Made by a program: the position numbers and the translations under genes. From JASHUC01 sp035606175 (GTDB taxonomy: Bacteria > Pseudomonadota > Gammaproteobacteria > Steroidobacterales > Steroidobacteraceae): a stretch of DNA of 64,000 bases. Positions 43,966 to 52,842 of this stretch are shown here, in pieces; the stretch's first letter is position 1; each line of letters starts with the position of its first letter. The notes beneath the pieces are model-generated. The model was not told the DNA's origin, made no database searches, and worked only from the letters and a program-made list of their open reading frames with translations. The DNA lies in assembly GCA_035606175.1 (NCBI GenBank), contig DATNFW010000092.1, forward strand, positions 1 to 64,000, in the 5' to 3' direction.

Positions 43966-46551
43966 ATGGCTGACGTAACCGTTTCACAATTCGCGCAGGT
44001 GCTGAAGGTGCCGGTCGATCGGCTGCTCGCGCAGCTCGATCAGGCGGGCATCAAAGTCGCAGGTCCCGAGGACCGCATCACCGATGAGGCGAAGCTCGAG
44101 CTGCTCACGCATCTCCGCCGCAGCCACGGAGCGGAGTCCGACGACGATGGCGCTCCGCGCCGAATCACACTGAAGCGCAAGACGCAGGGCGAGCTCCGGC
44201 TTGCGAGCGACAGGGGGCGCACTCGCACGGTCAACGTGGAGGTGCGCAGCACGCGCAAGTACATCAAACGGGACGTGCTCGAGGAGCGCGCGCGCCAGCA
44301 GCAGGAGGATTTCGATCAGCAGAAGCAGCGCGAGGCCGAGCAGGCGGCCCGCCTCGAGAGCGAGCGCATCGAAGCGGAACGGCGTGAGCGCGAGCGCATC
44401 GAGGCGATCGAGGCGGAGAACCGCCGTCGAATCGAGGAGGAGCAGAGCCGCAAGAAGGCGCAGGAGGAAGCGCGCCGCATCGCCGAGCAGCAGGCTCGCG
44501 AGGAGGCCGAGCGACACGACCGCGAGGCGCAGCGCCGAGCCGACGGGGAGCCTCAGCGCGCGGGCGCCGAGTCGCGCGTACGCGCAGCCGAGCGTGCACC
44601 GGTCGAGCGAGCCGCTCCCGAGGTGGCGCGCAGCGAGGAGGCGGGCGCTCGCGCGCAACCGACGCGTTACGGACGCGAGGAGCTGCACGTCGCGACGGAC
44701 GTAAGCTCACGGTTCAAGAAGAAGAAGCGTGTCAAGGCGCGGCCGCTCGCGATGAGCGGCGACGGACGCCACGCCTTCGAGATGCCGACGGCTCCGGTCA
44801 AACGCGCGGTATCCGTCGGCGAGACGATCACGGTCGCCGAGCTCGCGCAGAAGATGGCCGTGAAGGCGACCGAGGTCATCAAGGCGCTCATGAACATGGG
44901 CGTGATGGCGACCATCAATCAGCCGATCGACCAGGACACCGCCGTCCTCGTGATCGAGGAGCTCGGCCACACAGCGAAGATCCAGAAGGAGAACGAGATC
45001 GAGGCGGACTTGCAGGGTGTTCCCGGCGAGAGCGCCGAGATCGCGCCGCGTCCTCCTGTCGTGACGGTGATGGGCCATGTCGACCACGGCAAGACCTCGC
45101 TCCTCGATTACATTCGCCGCACCAAGGTCGCGGCGGGGGAGGCGGGCGGCATCACCCAGCATATTGGCGCGTACCAGGTGGAGACTGACAAGGGGACCAT
45201 TACCTTTCTCGATACTCCGGGTCATGCGGCCTTCACGGCGATGCGCGCACGCGGGGCGAAGGTGACCGATGTGGTCGTGCTCGTGGTGGCGGCCGATGAC
45301 GGGGTCATGCCGCAGACGACCGAGGCGATCCAGCATGCGCGCGCCGCCGGCGTCCCCATCGTGGTCGCGGTGAACAAGGTCGACAAGAGCGACGCCGACC
45401 CGGATCGTGTGCGCACCGAGCTCTCCAAACAGGAGGTGATCCCGGAGGAGTGGGGTGGCCAGACGATCTTCGCGAACGTCTCGGCGCGCACCGGGGCGGG
45501 AGTGGAGCAGCTGCTCGAGGCGATCCTGCTGCAGGCGGAGGTCCTCGAGCTGCAAGCGCCGGTCGCGGGCCTCGCGGCAGGCGTCGTGATCGAGTCGAGC
45601 ATCGAGAAGGGGCGTGGCGCCGTCGCGACCGTGCTCGTGAAGAAAGGGACACTGAGGTTGGGCGACTCGATCCTCGCGGGCACGGAATTCGGCCGCGTGC
45701 GAGCGATGTTCGACGAGAGCGGCAGAGCCGTGCAGGAAGCGCCGCCCTCGATGCCGGTGGTCGTACTCGGGCTCTCCGGTGCGCCGAACGCGGGCGATGA
45801 GCTGCTCGCCGTGGAAAGCGAGCGCAAGGCGCGCGAAGTGGCGCTCTATCGACAGGGAAAGTTCCGCGACGTGAAGCTCGCCCGGCAGGCAACGCGTGCC
45901 GAGGACGTGTTCTCCCAGCTCGAGGCGGAGAAGGCCGGCGTCGTTGCGATCCTGCTCAAAGCCGACGTGCAGGGCAGCGTCGAGGCGCTGCGCGATGCGC
46001 TCGCGAAGCTCTCGACCGAGGAAGTGCAGGTGAAGGTGATCGCGAGCGGAGTCGGTGGGATCACTGTCTCCGACGTGCAGCTCGCCGCCGCCTCCAAGGC
46101 GCGCATCATCGGATTCAACGTTCGCGCCGATGCGGGTGCGCGCGATGCATTGAAGGATACGGGCGTCGAGGTGCGCTACTACAGCATCATTTACGAGGCC
46201 ATCGACGACGTCAAACAGCTGATGAGCGGCATGCTCCAGCCGGAGGTGAAGGAGCAGATCGTGGGCATCGCGCAGGTGCGCGAGGTGTTCCGTTCGAGCA
46301 AATTCGGTGTGGTCGCCGGCTGCCTCGTCACCGAGGGCTACGTGCGCCGCAATCACCCGATTCGCGTGCTGCGCGATAACGTCGTGATCTTCGAGGGCGC
46401 GCTCGAATCGCTGCGACGCTTCAAGGACGACGTGAGCGAGGTGCGCGCCGGCACCGAATGCGGCATCGGAGTGAAGAACTATCAGGATGTGCGCGTCGGC
46501 GATCAGATCGAGTGCTTTGCGCGCGTCGAGGTGGCGCGCACCGTAGCGTGA
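43966..46551 (+). CDS. infB: Translation initiation factor IF-2
   Basis: An 861-residue GTPase that places initiator tRNA on the 30S subunit. The N-terminal IF2_N domain is followed by a highly charged Arg/Glu/Gln helix (about 100-190), then a second small domain (about 280-335). The G domain starts at GHVDHGKT (370-377), with DTPGHAAF and NKVD, and the translation-barrel domains fill the rest. GAGGG precedes the ATG at 43966. Confidence 0.96.
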   Translation: MADVTVSQFAQVLKVPVDRLLAQLDQAGIKVAGPEDRITDEAKLELLTHLRRSHGAESDDDGAPRRITLKRKTQGELRLASDRGRTRTVNVEVRSTRKYIKRDVLEERARQQQEDFDQQKQREAEQAARLESERIEAERRERERIEAIEAENRRRIEEEQSRKKAQEEARRIAEQQAREEAERHDREAQRRADGEPQRAGAESRVRAAERAPVERAAPEVARSEEAGARAQPTRYGREELHVATDVSSRFKKKKRVKARPLAMSGDGRHAFEMPTAPVKRAVSVGETITVAELAQKMAVKATEVIKALMNMGVMATINQPIDQDTAVLVIEELGHTAKIQKENEIEADLQGVPGESAEIAPRPPVVTVMGHVDHGKTSLLDYIRRTKVAAGEAGGITQHIGAYQVETDKGTITFLDTPGHAAFTAMRARGAKVTDVVVLVVAADDGVMPQTTEAIQHARAAGVPIVVAVNKVDKSDADPDRVRTELSKQEVIPEEWGGQTIFANVSARTGAGVEQLLEAILLQAEVLELQAPVAGLAAGVVIESSIEKGRGAVATVLVKKGTLRLGDSILAGTEFGRVRAMFDESGRAVQEAPPSMPVVVLGLSGAPNAGDELLAVESERKAREVALYRQGKFRDVKLARQATRAEDVFSQLEAEKAGVVAILLKADVQGSVEALRDALAKLSTEEVQVKVIASGVGGITVSDVQLAAASKARIIGFNVRADAGARDALKDTGVEVRYYSIIYEAIDDVKQLMSGMLQPEVKEQIVGIAQVREVFRSSKFGVVAGCLVTEGYVRRNHPIRVLRDNVVIFEGALESLRRFKDDVSEVRAGTECGIGVKNYQDVRVGDQIECFARVEVARTVA

Positions 46552-46570
46552 TCCGCCACGGCCGCAGGCG

Positions 46571-46921
46571 ATGAGCGATTCGCGCCGGAGGAAGGTCGAG
46601 GGAGAGCTGCAACGCACCCTTGCGGCGCTCGTGAGCCGCGACGTGAAGGACCCCCGCGTCGGCAACGTGACGATCACGCACGTCGACGTCGCGCCCGATC
46701 TGAAGACGGCGCGGGTGTTCTTCGTGCCGTTCGCATCGAGCCACGACGTGGCCGAGGTGCGCGCCGGCCTCACGCGCGCGGCGGGTTTCCTGCGCGGCGA
46801 GGCAGGCCGCCGGCTCGGACTCAGATATGCGCCGCGGCTCGAGTTCCTCTTCGACGAGCGCATCGACGAGGCGGATCGGCTCACCAGGCTGATCGATCGT
46901 GCCGTCAAACCCAGGCAGTGA
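46571..46921 (+). CDS. rbfA: 30S ribosome-binding factor RbfA
   Basis: A 116-residue KH-like cold-shock and 16S maturation factor. Seen: SDSRRRKVEGELQRTLAALV at the start, then DPRVGNVTITHVDVAPDLKTA and RLGLRYAPRLEFLFDERID, the characteristic core. It follows infB by 19 bp and overlaps the start of truB by 23 bp, so translation is coupled. Confidence 0.92.
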   Translation: MSDSRRRKVEGELQRTLAALVSRDVKDPRVGNVTITHVDVAPDLKTARVFFVPFASSHDVAEVRAGLTRAAGFLRGEAGRRLGLRYAPRLEFLFDERIDEADRLTRLIDRAVKPRQ

Positions 46922-47813
46922 CGCGAGCGGCATCCTGCTGCTCGACAAGCCCGAAGGGCTCTCCTCGAACGCGGCGCTGCAGCGCGTGAAGCGCCTGCTC
47001 GGCGCCTCGAAAGCCGGCCACGTCGGCAGCCTCGATCCGCTCGCGACGGGGATGCTGCCGATCTGTCTCGGGGAGGCGACGAAGGTCGCGGGGGAGATGG
47101 TCGGTGGCCGCAAGCGCTACGCATTCGACGTCGCGCTCGGCTCCCGCACCGACACGGGGGATCGGGAAGGAGCGGTGGTCGAGACCGCGCCCGTCCCGGA
47201 GCTCGAGCCATCGGCAGTCGAGCATGCCCTCGAGCGCTTCCGCGGTCGGCTCGCGCAAGTTCCGCCCATGTACTCGGCGCTTAAGCGTGGCGGCCAGCCG
47301 CTCTACCGCCTCGCTCGAGCCGGCATCGAGGTCGAGCGCGCACCGCGCGAGATCGAGATCGACTCGATCGGCCTCATCGCAATGCGCGGCAGCATCGCGA
47401 GCTTCGAGGCGCTCACCTCGAAGGGGACCTATATCCGCGTGCTCGCCGAGGACATCGCGCGCGCGCTCGGTACGTGCGGATACGTCATCCGCCTGCGGCG
47501 ACTCTCGGTCGCACCCTTCGAGCGCGAGCCGATGCAAGCACTCGAGGAGGTGGAGGCACTCTGCCGGACGGGTGGTCGTCCTCGGCTGATCCCGCCCGAC
47601 CGCGCGCTCGCGACTTTGCCGCCGCTCGATGTGCCGGAGGCGGCGGCGCGGCGGCTTCTCAACGGACAGCCGATCGCGGCGGCGGGTCTCGCGAGCGGCC
47701 GCGTGCGTCTCTACGACGCGCTCGGTCGCTTCCTCGGCCTCGGCGAGGCGGACGGGCGCGGCACGGTCAGGCCGAAGCGGATGTTTCTTGTGGGTGAGGG
47801 GGGCAGCGGGTAG
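46899..47813 (+). CDS. truB: tRNA pseudouridine(55) synthase TruB
   Basis: A 304-residue enzyme making pseudouridine 55 in the T loop of tRNAs. The catalytic Asp46 is in HVGSLDPLATGMLPICLGEATK. The C terminus holds a PUA-like domain (about 245-300). The GTG at 46899 lies within rbfA; no other start fits the family's N terminus (GILLLDKPEGLSSN) better. Confidence 0.93.
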   Translation: MPSNPGSDASGILLLDKPEGLSSNAALQRVKRLLGASKAGHVGSLDPLATGMLPICLGEATKVAGEMVGGRKRYAFDVALGSRTDTGDREGAVVETAPVPELEPSAVEHALERFRGRLAQVPPMYSALKRGGQPLYRLARAGIEVERAPREIEIDSIGLIAMRGSIASFEALTSKGTYIRVLAEDIARALGTCGYVIRLRRLSVAPFEREPMQALEEVEALCRTGGRPRLIPPDRALATLPPLDVPEAAARRLLNGQPIAAAGLASGRVRLYDALGRFLGLGEADGRGTVRPKRMFLVGEGGSG

Positions 47814-47816
47814 AAT
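47788..47816 (+). promoter_or_regulatory. Candidate sigma70 promoter of rpsO-pnp
   Basis: TTGTGG (47788-47793) and TAGAAT (47811-47816) are 17 bases apart and overlap the truB stop. A promoter at this place is known in E. coli for rpsO. The 56 bp to the rpsO start form its short leader. Confidence 0.45.
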
Positions 47817-47872
47817 GCCGCGCCTCGACGAGACAGGGTAAAAGGCCCGGAAATGGCGGGAATATCAGCGCA

Positions 47873-48142
47873 ATGGCATTGAGCAGTGAGAAGAAGGGCG
47901 GGATCGTCGCGCAGTTCCGCCGCGATCCGGCCGATACCGGTTCGCCCGAAGTGCAGATCGCGCTCCTCTCCGAGCGCATCAACGGCCTCGGCGAGCATTT
48001 CAGCGCGCACAAGCGCGACCACTCTTCGCGCCGCGGCCTCGTGAAGCTCGTCAACCAGCGTCGCAAGCTCCTCGACTATTTGAAGTCGACGCAGCCCACG
48101 AAATATCAGGAGCTCGTCGAGCGCCTGGGGCTTCGCCGCTGA
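47873..48142 (+). CDS. rpsO: 30S ribosomal protein S15
   Basis: An 89-residue ribosomal protein, the normal length. The start ALSSEKKGGIVAQFRRDPADTGSPEVQIA and the later HKRDHSSRRGLVKLVNQRRKLLDYLK are diagnostic. It binds 16S rRNA near helix 22. It is followed by a terminator-like hairpin before pnp. Confidence 0.97.
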   Translation: MALSSEKKGGIVAQFRRDPADTGSPEVQIALLSERINGLGEHFSAHKRDHSSRRGLVKLVNQRRKLLDYLKSTQPTKYQELVERLGLRR

Positions 48143-48152
48143 GCACTCCACC

Positions 48153-48194
48153 AAGGCCGCGCCGGAATCCATCCCGCGCGGCCTTTGTCTTTCT
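48153..48194 (+). terminator. Attenuator-like terminator between rpsO and pnp
   Basis: AAGGCCGCGC (48153-48162) and GCGCGGCCTT (48176-48185) form a perfect 10-bp stem with a 13-base loop, followed by TGTCTTTCT. It ends 26 bp before the pnp start and is placed like the rpsO attenuator of E. coli, which allows partial read-through into pnp. Confidence 0.7.
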
Positions 48195-48220
48195 CGCTTC
48201 CCGGAATTGAGGATCGAATC

Positions 48221-50308
48221 GTGAGCGTCTTCTCGAAGTCTTTCGCCTACGGACCGCATGCGGTCACGTTGGAAACGGGCGAGCTCGCGCGGCAGGCCGG
48301 TGCCGCAGTCAAGGTCGCGATGGGCGACACCGTCGTGCTCGTCACCGCCGTCGCCCAGCAGCAGCCGGCAGCCGGACGCGATTTCCTGCCCCTCACCGTC
48401 AATTATGTCGAGAAGACGTACGCGGCCGGACGCATTCCCGGCGGCTTCTTCAAACGCGAAGGGCGCCCGACCGAGAAAGAGACGCTCACCTCGCGGCTCA
48501 TCGACCGTCCGATCCGCCCGCTCTTTCCCGACGGCTTCTACAACGACGTGCAAGTCGTCGCGACCGTGCTCTCCGTCGACCCGGACATCGACCCGGATAT
48601 TCCCTCGCTCCTTGGCGCATCCGCCGCGCTCTCACTCTCCGGTGTGCCTTTCAGCGGGCCGATCGGCGCCGCGCGCGTCGGTTATCGCGACGGCAAGTAC
48701 CTGCTGAATCCGACGGCGAAAGACCTCGAGACCTCCCAGCTGCATCTGGTCGTCGCCGGCACTGCGCAGGCGGTGCTGATGGTGGAGTCCGAGGCGAAGG
48801 CACTGCCGGAGGACGTGATGCTCGGGGCGGTCGTGTTCGGGCATCAGGAGATGCAGGTTGCGATCCGCGCGATCCGCGAGCTCGTCGCCGAGGCGGGCAA
48901 GCCGCGCTGGAAGTGGCAGGCGCCGGCGGAGAACGCCGAGCTGGCGAGCGCCGTCGCGCTGCACGCCGAGGCTGCACTCGCGAAGGCGTACACGATCACC
49001 GAGAAGCTGCAGCGCCGCGACAGCATCCAGGAAGTCAAAACGAAGACGCTCGCCGCGCTCGCGACGGGCGATGGCGCCAAGTGGGACGAGGAGCAGGTGG
49101 ATGCGCAGCTCTTCAGGCTCGAGAGCAACATCGTCCGCCAGCGCGTTTTGAACGGCGAGCCGCGCATCGACGGCCGGGATGCGCGCACGGTGCGTCCGAT
49201 CAGCGTCAAGGTGGGATTGCTCCCGCGGACGCACGGCTCGGCGCTCTTCACGCGCGGTGAGACCCAGGCGCTCGTCACGACGACGCTCGGCACCACTCGC
49301 GATGCGCAGATCATCGACGGCCTCGAGGGCGAGCGGCGCGAGCCGTTCATGCTGCACTACAACTTCCCGCCGTTCTCGGTAGGGGAGACTGGCATGCTCG
49401 GCTCGCCGAAGCGCCGCGAGATCGGCCACGGCAATCTCGCGCGCCGCGGTGTGAGCGCCGTGATGCCGGACATGCAGAAGTTTCCGTACGTGATTCGTGT
49501 CGTCTCCGAGATCCTCGAGTCGAACGGCTCAAGCTCGATGGCGAGCGTCTGCGGAACGAGCCTCTCGCTGATGGATGCCGGCGTGCCCGTCAAGGCACCG
49601 GTCGCCGGGGTCGCGATGGGCTTGGTGCTCGAGGGCTCGCGCTTCAAAGTCCTCACCGACATTCTCGGTGACGAGGATCATCTCGGCGATATGGATTTCA
49701 AGGTCGCGGGCACGCGCGACGGCGTCACGGCGCTGCAGATGGATATCAAGGTCGAGGGCGTCACGCCCGAGATCATGCGCATCGCCCTCGATCAGGCGCG
49801 CGAAGGCCGGCTGCACATCCTCGGGGAGATGAACAAGGTGCTGTCCGCGCCGCGCGCGGAAATGTCCGAATGGGCGCCGTCGATCATCACCCTCAAGATC
49901 GATCCGGAGAAGATTCGCGACGTGATCGGCAAGGGTGGGGCGGTCATCAGACAGATCACCGAGGAGACGGGCACGACGATCGACATCGAGAGCGATGGCA
50001 CCGTCAAGATCGCTTCGGTGAACGGCACTGCGGGCCGCGAGGCGCAGCGTCGGATCGAGCTCATCACCGCAGACGTGGAAGTCGGGCGCATTTACGAGGG
50101 ACGCGTGGCGCGGCTCATGGACTTCGGCGCGTTCGTCACGATCCTGCCTGGCCGCGACGGCCTCGTGCACATCTCGCAGATCTCCGACGAGCGCGTCGAG
50201 CGCGTGAGCGACAAGCTCAAAGAGGGGGACGTCGTGCGCGTGAAAGTGCTCGAGGTCGACCGCCAGGGGCGCATCCGGCTCTCGATGCGCAATGTCGAGG
50301 CCGCCTGA
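48221..50308 (+). CDS. pnp: Polyribonucleotide nucleotidyltransferase (PNPase)
   Basis: A 695-residue phosphorolytic 3' exonuclease. It has two RNase PH-like domains (about 1-225 and 300-535), a linking helical domain, then KH (IGKGGAVIRQITEETG, about residues 566-581) and S1 (about 620-690). The start is GTG 48221 after GAGGA; an upstream in-frame TTG in the terminator loop region is rejected. Part of the RNA degradosome and coupled to the ribosomal protein gene before it. Confidence 0.96.
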   Translation: MSVFSKSFAYGPHAVTLETGELARQAGAAVKVAMGDTVVLVTAVAQQQPAAGRDFLPLTVNYVEKTYAAGRIPGGFFKREGRPTEKETLTSRLIDRPIRPLFPDGFYNDVQVVATVLSVDPDIDPDIPSLLGASAALSLSGVPFSGPIGAARVGYRDGKYLLNPTAKDLETSQLHLVVAGTAQAVLMVESEAKALPEDVMLGAVVFGHQEMQVAIRAIRELVAEAGKPRWKWQAPAENAELASAVALHAEAALAKAYTITEKLQRRDSIQEVKTKTLAALATGDGAKWDEEQVDAQLFRLESNIVRQRVLNGEPRIDGRDARTVRPISVKVGLLPRTHGSALFTRGETQALVTTTLGTTRDAQIIDGLEGERREPFMLHYNFPPFSVGETGMLGSPKRREIGHGNLARRGVSAVMPDMQKFPYVIRVVSEILESNGSSSMASVCGTSLSLMDAGVPVKAPVAGVAMGLVLEGSRFKVLTDILGDEDHLGDMDFKVAGTRDGVTALQMDIKVEGVTPEIMRIALDQAREGRLHILGEMNKVLSAPRAEMSEWAPSIITLKIDPEKIRDVIGKGGAVIRQITEETGTTIDIESDGTVKIASVNGTAGREAQRRIELITADVEVGRIYEGRVARLMDFGAFVTILPGRDGLVHISQISDERVERVSDKLKEGDVVRVKVLEVDRQGRIRLSMRNVEAA

Positions 50309-50364
50309 GAGGCTAGCGCGTCGCAGCGGTTAGCCGGGCGCCGCTACTCGCGGGACCCCGGTAT

Positions 50365-50844
50365 TCAGTCAGGCTCGCCGCGGGCTCGCGGCGCTGCATT
50401 GATCAGAGTGCGGAAGATCTCGTCCTGCGCCGAGCGCCAGCGCTGAAAGTTCTTCGGCGCGACGGCGGCCACGACTTCGTGCGGGTCCACGCCGACGACG
50501 CTCTTCGCCCGCTCTCGCAACTCCCGCTGTTGATTGGCGAACAGCTTCAAGCTTTGCTCGAGATAGCACCCGGTCAGGTGCTGCATCGCCCCACCCCCGT
50601 ACGAGCGGATGAGCTGCGAGAGGAATTCGCGGCTCATCATGGGCTCGTTCCCGTGCTCCTGGTCGGCGATCACCTGCAGAAGGATGCTGTTGGTGATGTC
50701 GTCCTGGGATTTCTTGTCGAGCACGATGAACTCGATCTGGTCGATGACGAGCTTGCGCACGTCTCCGAGCGTGATGTAGCGGCTCTCAACGGTGTCGTAC
50801 AGGCGCCGGTTCGGATATTTCTTGATGACCCTCGGTTCGCTCAT
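50365..50844 (-). CDS. phaR: Polyhydroxyalkanoate synthesis repressor PhaR
   Basis: A 159-residue DNA-binding regulator. The PhaR hallmark is the start RVIKKYPNRRLYDTVESRYITL, followed by the helical PHB-accumulation domain with VLDKKSQDDITNSILLQVI. GGGAG is 6 bases before the ATG. In the family it represses phasin genes and binds PHB granules. No phaC, phaA or phasin gene lies in this window, so the target must be elsewhere. Convergent with pnp. Confidence 0.88.
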   Translation of the reverse strand: MSEPRVIKKYPNRRLYDTVESRYITLGDVRKLVIDQIEFIVLDKKSQDDITNSILLQVIADQEHGNEPMMSREFLSQLIRSYGGGAMQHLTGCYLEQSLKLFANQQRELRERAKSVVGVDPHEVVAAVAPKNFQRWRSAQDEIFRTLINAAPRARGEPD

Positions 50845-50973
50845 CACAAGCTCCCGTCTTGTGTTGCTGAGCGCCGCCGGCTGAAAAGCTCCGGCGGAAC
50901 CCCGTAGACGCCACCTCTCGCGGCGCCCTGACCCCTGTGCATACCTTAGTACACGCCGGGTGACGTACCCAAA

Positions 50974-51879
50974 TTAAATTGCAAAATCTGCCTCCGAAGC
51001 ATTGACCGTCCGGATGAGGTTGAGAGGGGCGAGGCGGAAGTGGCGCACGGCCCAATCGAGCTGGATTCGGGGCGGCTCCCCGGTGAGCTCGGGCGGCGGG
51101 TCCTGCCCGAGCAGTCGCAGCGTCTCTGTGAGCCATGCACCGGAATGGAGCAAACCGACCGGTGCGGAGCGCCGCGATTTGGCGAGTTTGCGGCCGTCCG
51201 GCTCGACGACGAGCGGTAGATGAGCGAAGTGGGGCGGCGGGAATCCGAGCGCACGAGCGATCGCGATCTGCCAAGCGCTGCTTGCGAGCAAATCGGCGCC
51301 GCGAACGACATCGGTAATGCCTTGTGCGGCATCGTCCACCGTCACGGCGAGCTGATAGGCGATGAGGCCATCGCGCCGGCGCACGATGACATCGCCGAGC
51401 CCCTGCAACTCGAAGGCCTGCGTCCCTTGGATCCGATCCTCGAAGCGGATGACCTCGGCGTCGGGGACGCGGAAGCGCAAGGCTGTCGGGCCGGGCCGCG
51501 TCGGTCCGTTGCGGCAGGTGCCGGGATAGCCGTGCTCCTCGGCACCGGCGAGCTCGCGGCGCGAGCAGCTGCAGGGGAAGGTGAGGCCGCGCAGGGAAAG
51601 CGCGCCGAGGGCTGCTTCGTAGTGCTCGGTCCGGCGGCTCTGATACTCGACTTCCCCGTCCCACTCGAGGCCGAACGTCTCGAGCGTGCGCAGAATCAGC
51701 TCTGCGCTGCCGGGGACCACGCGTGGGGTGTCGAGGTCCTCCATCCGCACGAGCCAACGGCCACCATGGCATCGTGCATCGAGAAAGCTACCGACGGCGG
51801 CGAGCAGGGACCCGAGATGCAGCGATCCCGTGGGGGAGGGAGCGAACCGCCCGACGTACCCCGGGGGCGACTCAGCGAT
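50974..51879 (-). CDS. gluQ: Glutamyl-Q tRNA(Asp) synthetase, non-canonical start
   Basis: A 301-residue paralogue of glutamyl-tRNA synthetase that attaches Glu to queuosine 34 of tRNA(Asp). Present: GRFAPSPTGSLHLGS (HLGS is the HIGH signature, about residues 21-24), MEDLDTPR, the zinc pattern CSC...C (about 101-118) and KLAKS near the C terminus. No ATG, GTG or TTG is in frame upstream of the HIGH region before a stop inside dksA; the first such codons (51750 and 51744) would delete the active site. An ATC at 51879-51877, overlapping the dksA stop by 8 bases, gives the normal family length, and I use it as the start. It is translationally coupled to dksA. Confidence 0.8.
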   Translation of the reverse strand: MAESPPGYVGRFAPSPTGSLHLGSLLAAVGSFLDARCHGGRWLVRMEDLDTPRVVPGSAELILRTLETFGLEWDGEVEYQSRRTEHYEAALGALSLRGLTFPCSCSRRELAGAEEHGYPGTCRNGPTRPGPTALRFRVPDAEVIRFEDRIQGTQAFELQGLGDVIVRRRDGLIAYQLAVTVDDAAQGITDVVRGADLLASSAWQIAIARALGFPPPHFAHLPLVVEPDGRKLAKSRRSAPVGLLHSGAWLTETLRLLGQDPPPELTGEPPRIQLDWAVRHFRLAPLNLIRTVNASEADFAI

Positions 51880-52708
51880 AACGGTCGTCGCGGTCGCCGT
51901 ACTGGCGCTCGCGCCGCTCGCGCCGCTCCTGCGCCTCGATGCTGAGCGTCGCGACGGGCCGGGCCTCGAGCCGTTTGATGCCGATCTCCTCGCCGGTCTC
52001 GAGGCAGTATCCGTAAGTGCCGTCCTCGATGCGCTTCAAGGCCTCGTCGATCTTGCGGATGAGCTTGCGTTCCCTGTCCCGCGTCCGCAGCTCGAGGCTG
52101 AACTCCTCCTCCTGGGTGGCCCGGTCGTTCGGGTCGGGGAAGTTCGCCGCCTCATCTTTCATGTGGGTGACGGTCCGGTCCACCTCCACCATGAGATCGC
52201 GCTTCCAGCTGAGCAGGATGTTGCGGAAGTGCTCCGTCTGCTCTTTGCTCATGTACTGCTCGCCACGCTTGGCGATGTACGGCTTGACGTTGCGCGGGCC
52301 CGCAAGGAGGCTGCCCGGCTCGGCGCTTTCGCCATCGTCGCCGTCGGGGCCGGCGGGCGGGGCAGATGACTGCGGCCGCACCGGCGCAGCGGCGGGGGTG
52401 AGCTTTACCGCGGCGGGTGCCGTACCGGGCCGCGCGGTATCTTCGACCTTGGCTGCCGGCTGAATGTGCCCCGCCGTTCGCATGTGTTCGGTGGCTTCCG
52501 TCTTGTTGCCGTTGACCGTGCCGCCTGCATGGGCCGTACCGGCCGGCGCCGCTGCTGCGACCTTGCGGACGGACGCCGCTTTGGGCCGTACATGGCTCAC
52601 CGGTTTCGCCCTCTCGGGGGGCTTGCGCGCCGCCGCCTTCCGCGGCACGGCGCGGCTGGCAGGCCTCTTGCCCTTGGCAGGCTTCGGCGCGGGTTTCTTG
52701 GCCGACAT
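51872..52708 (-). CDS. dksA: RNA polymerase-binding factor DksA, long form with partial zinc site
   Basis: A 278-residue homologue of DksA (151 in E. coli). Residues from about 139 on match E. coli throughout, including the coiled-coil tip acidic motif PDPNDRA (191-197) that reaches the polymerase active site. The four zinc-finger cysteines are Cys235, Thr238, Ser256 and Ala259 here, so only the first is left. Residues 1-138 are a low-complexity Ala/Pro/Lys-rich extension, probably disordered. GAGGAG precedes the ATG. Stringent-response regulation with ppGpp is inferred from the core. First gene of the dksA-gluQ operon. Confidence 0.9.
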   Translation of the reverse strand: MSAKKPAPKPAKGKRPASRAVPRKAAARKPPERAKPVSHVRPKAASVRKVAAAAPAGTAHAGGTVNGNKTEATEHMRTAGHIQPAAKVEDTARPGTAPAAVKLTPAAAPVRPQSSAPPAGPDGDDGESAEPGSLLAGPRNVKPYIAKRGEQYMSKEQTEHFRNILLSWKRDLMVEVDRTVTHMKDEAANFPDPNDRATQEEEFSLELRTRDRERKLIRKIDEALKRIEDGTYGYCLETGEEIGIKRLEARPVATLSIEAQERRERRERQYGDRDDRYR

Positions 52709-52842
52709 CAGGCACTCCTCAGAGCATTGAGCCCTAAAAGGACGCGCGATTATACCGGCGCACCGAAGCGTGTACAGGGCACGCGCGCAGGGCTGAAATC
52801 AGGGCCCGGCGGGTGCGGAAACCGCCCGGGCAGCTCGGCTTT

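Noticed and set aside
44707..47211. An 834-codon open frame opposite infB-rbfA-truB
   Set aside because: Antisense shadow of conserved operon genes; Arg- and His-rich nonsense composition.
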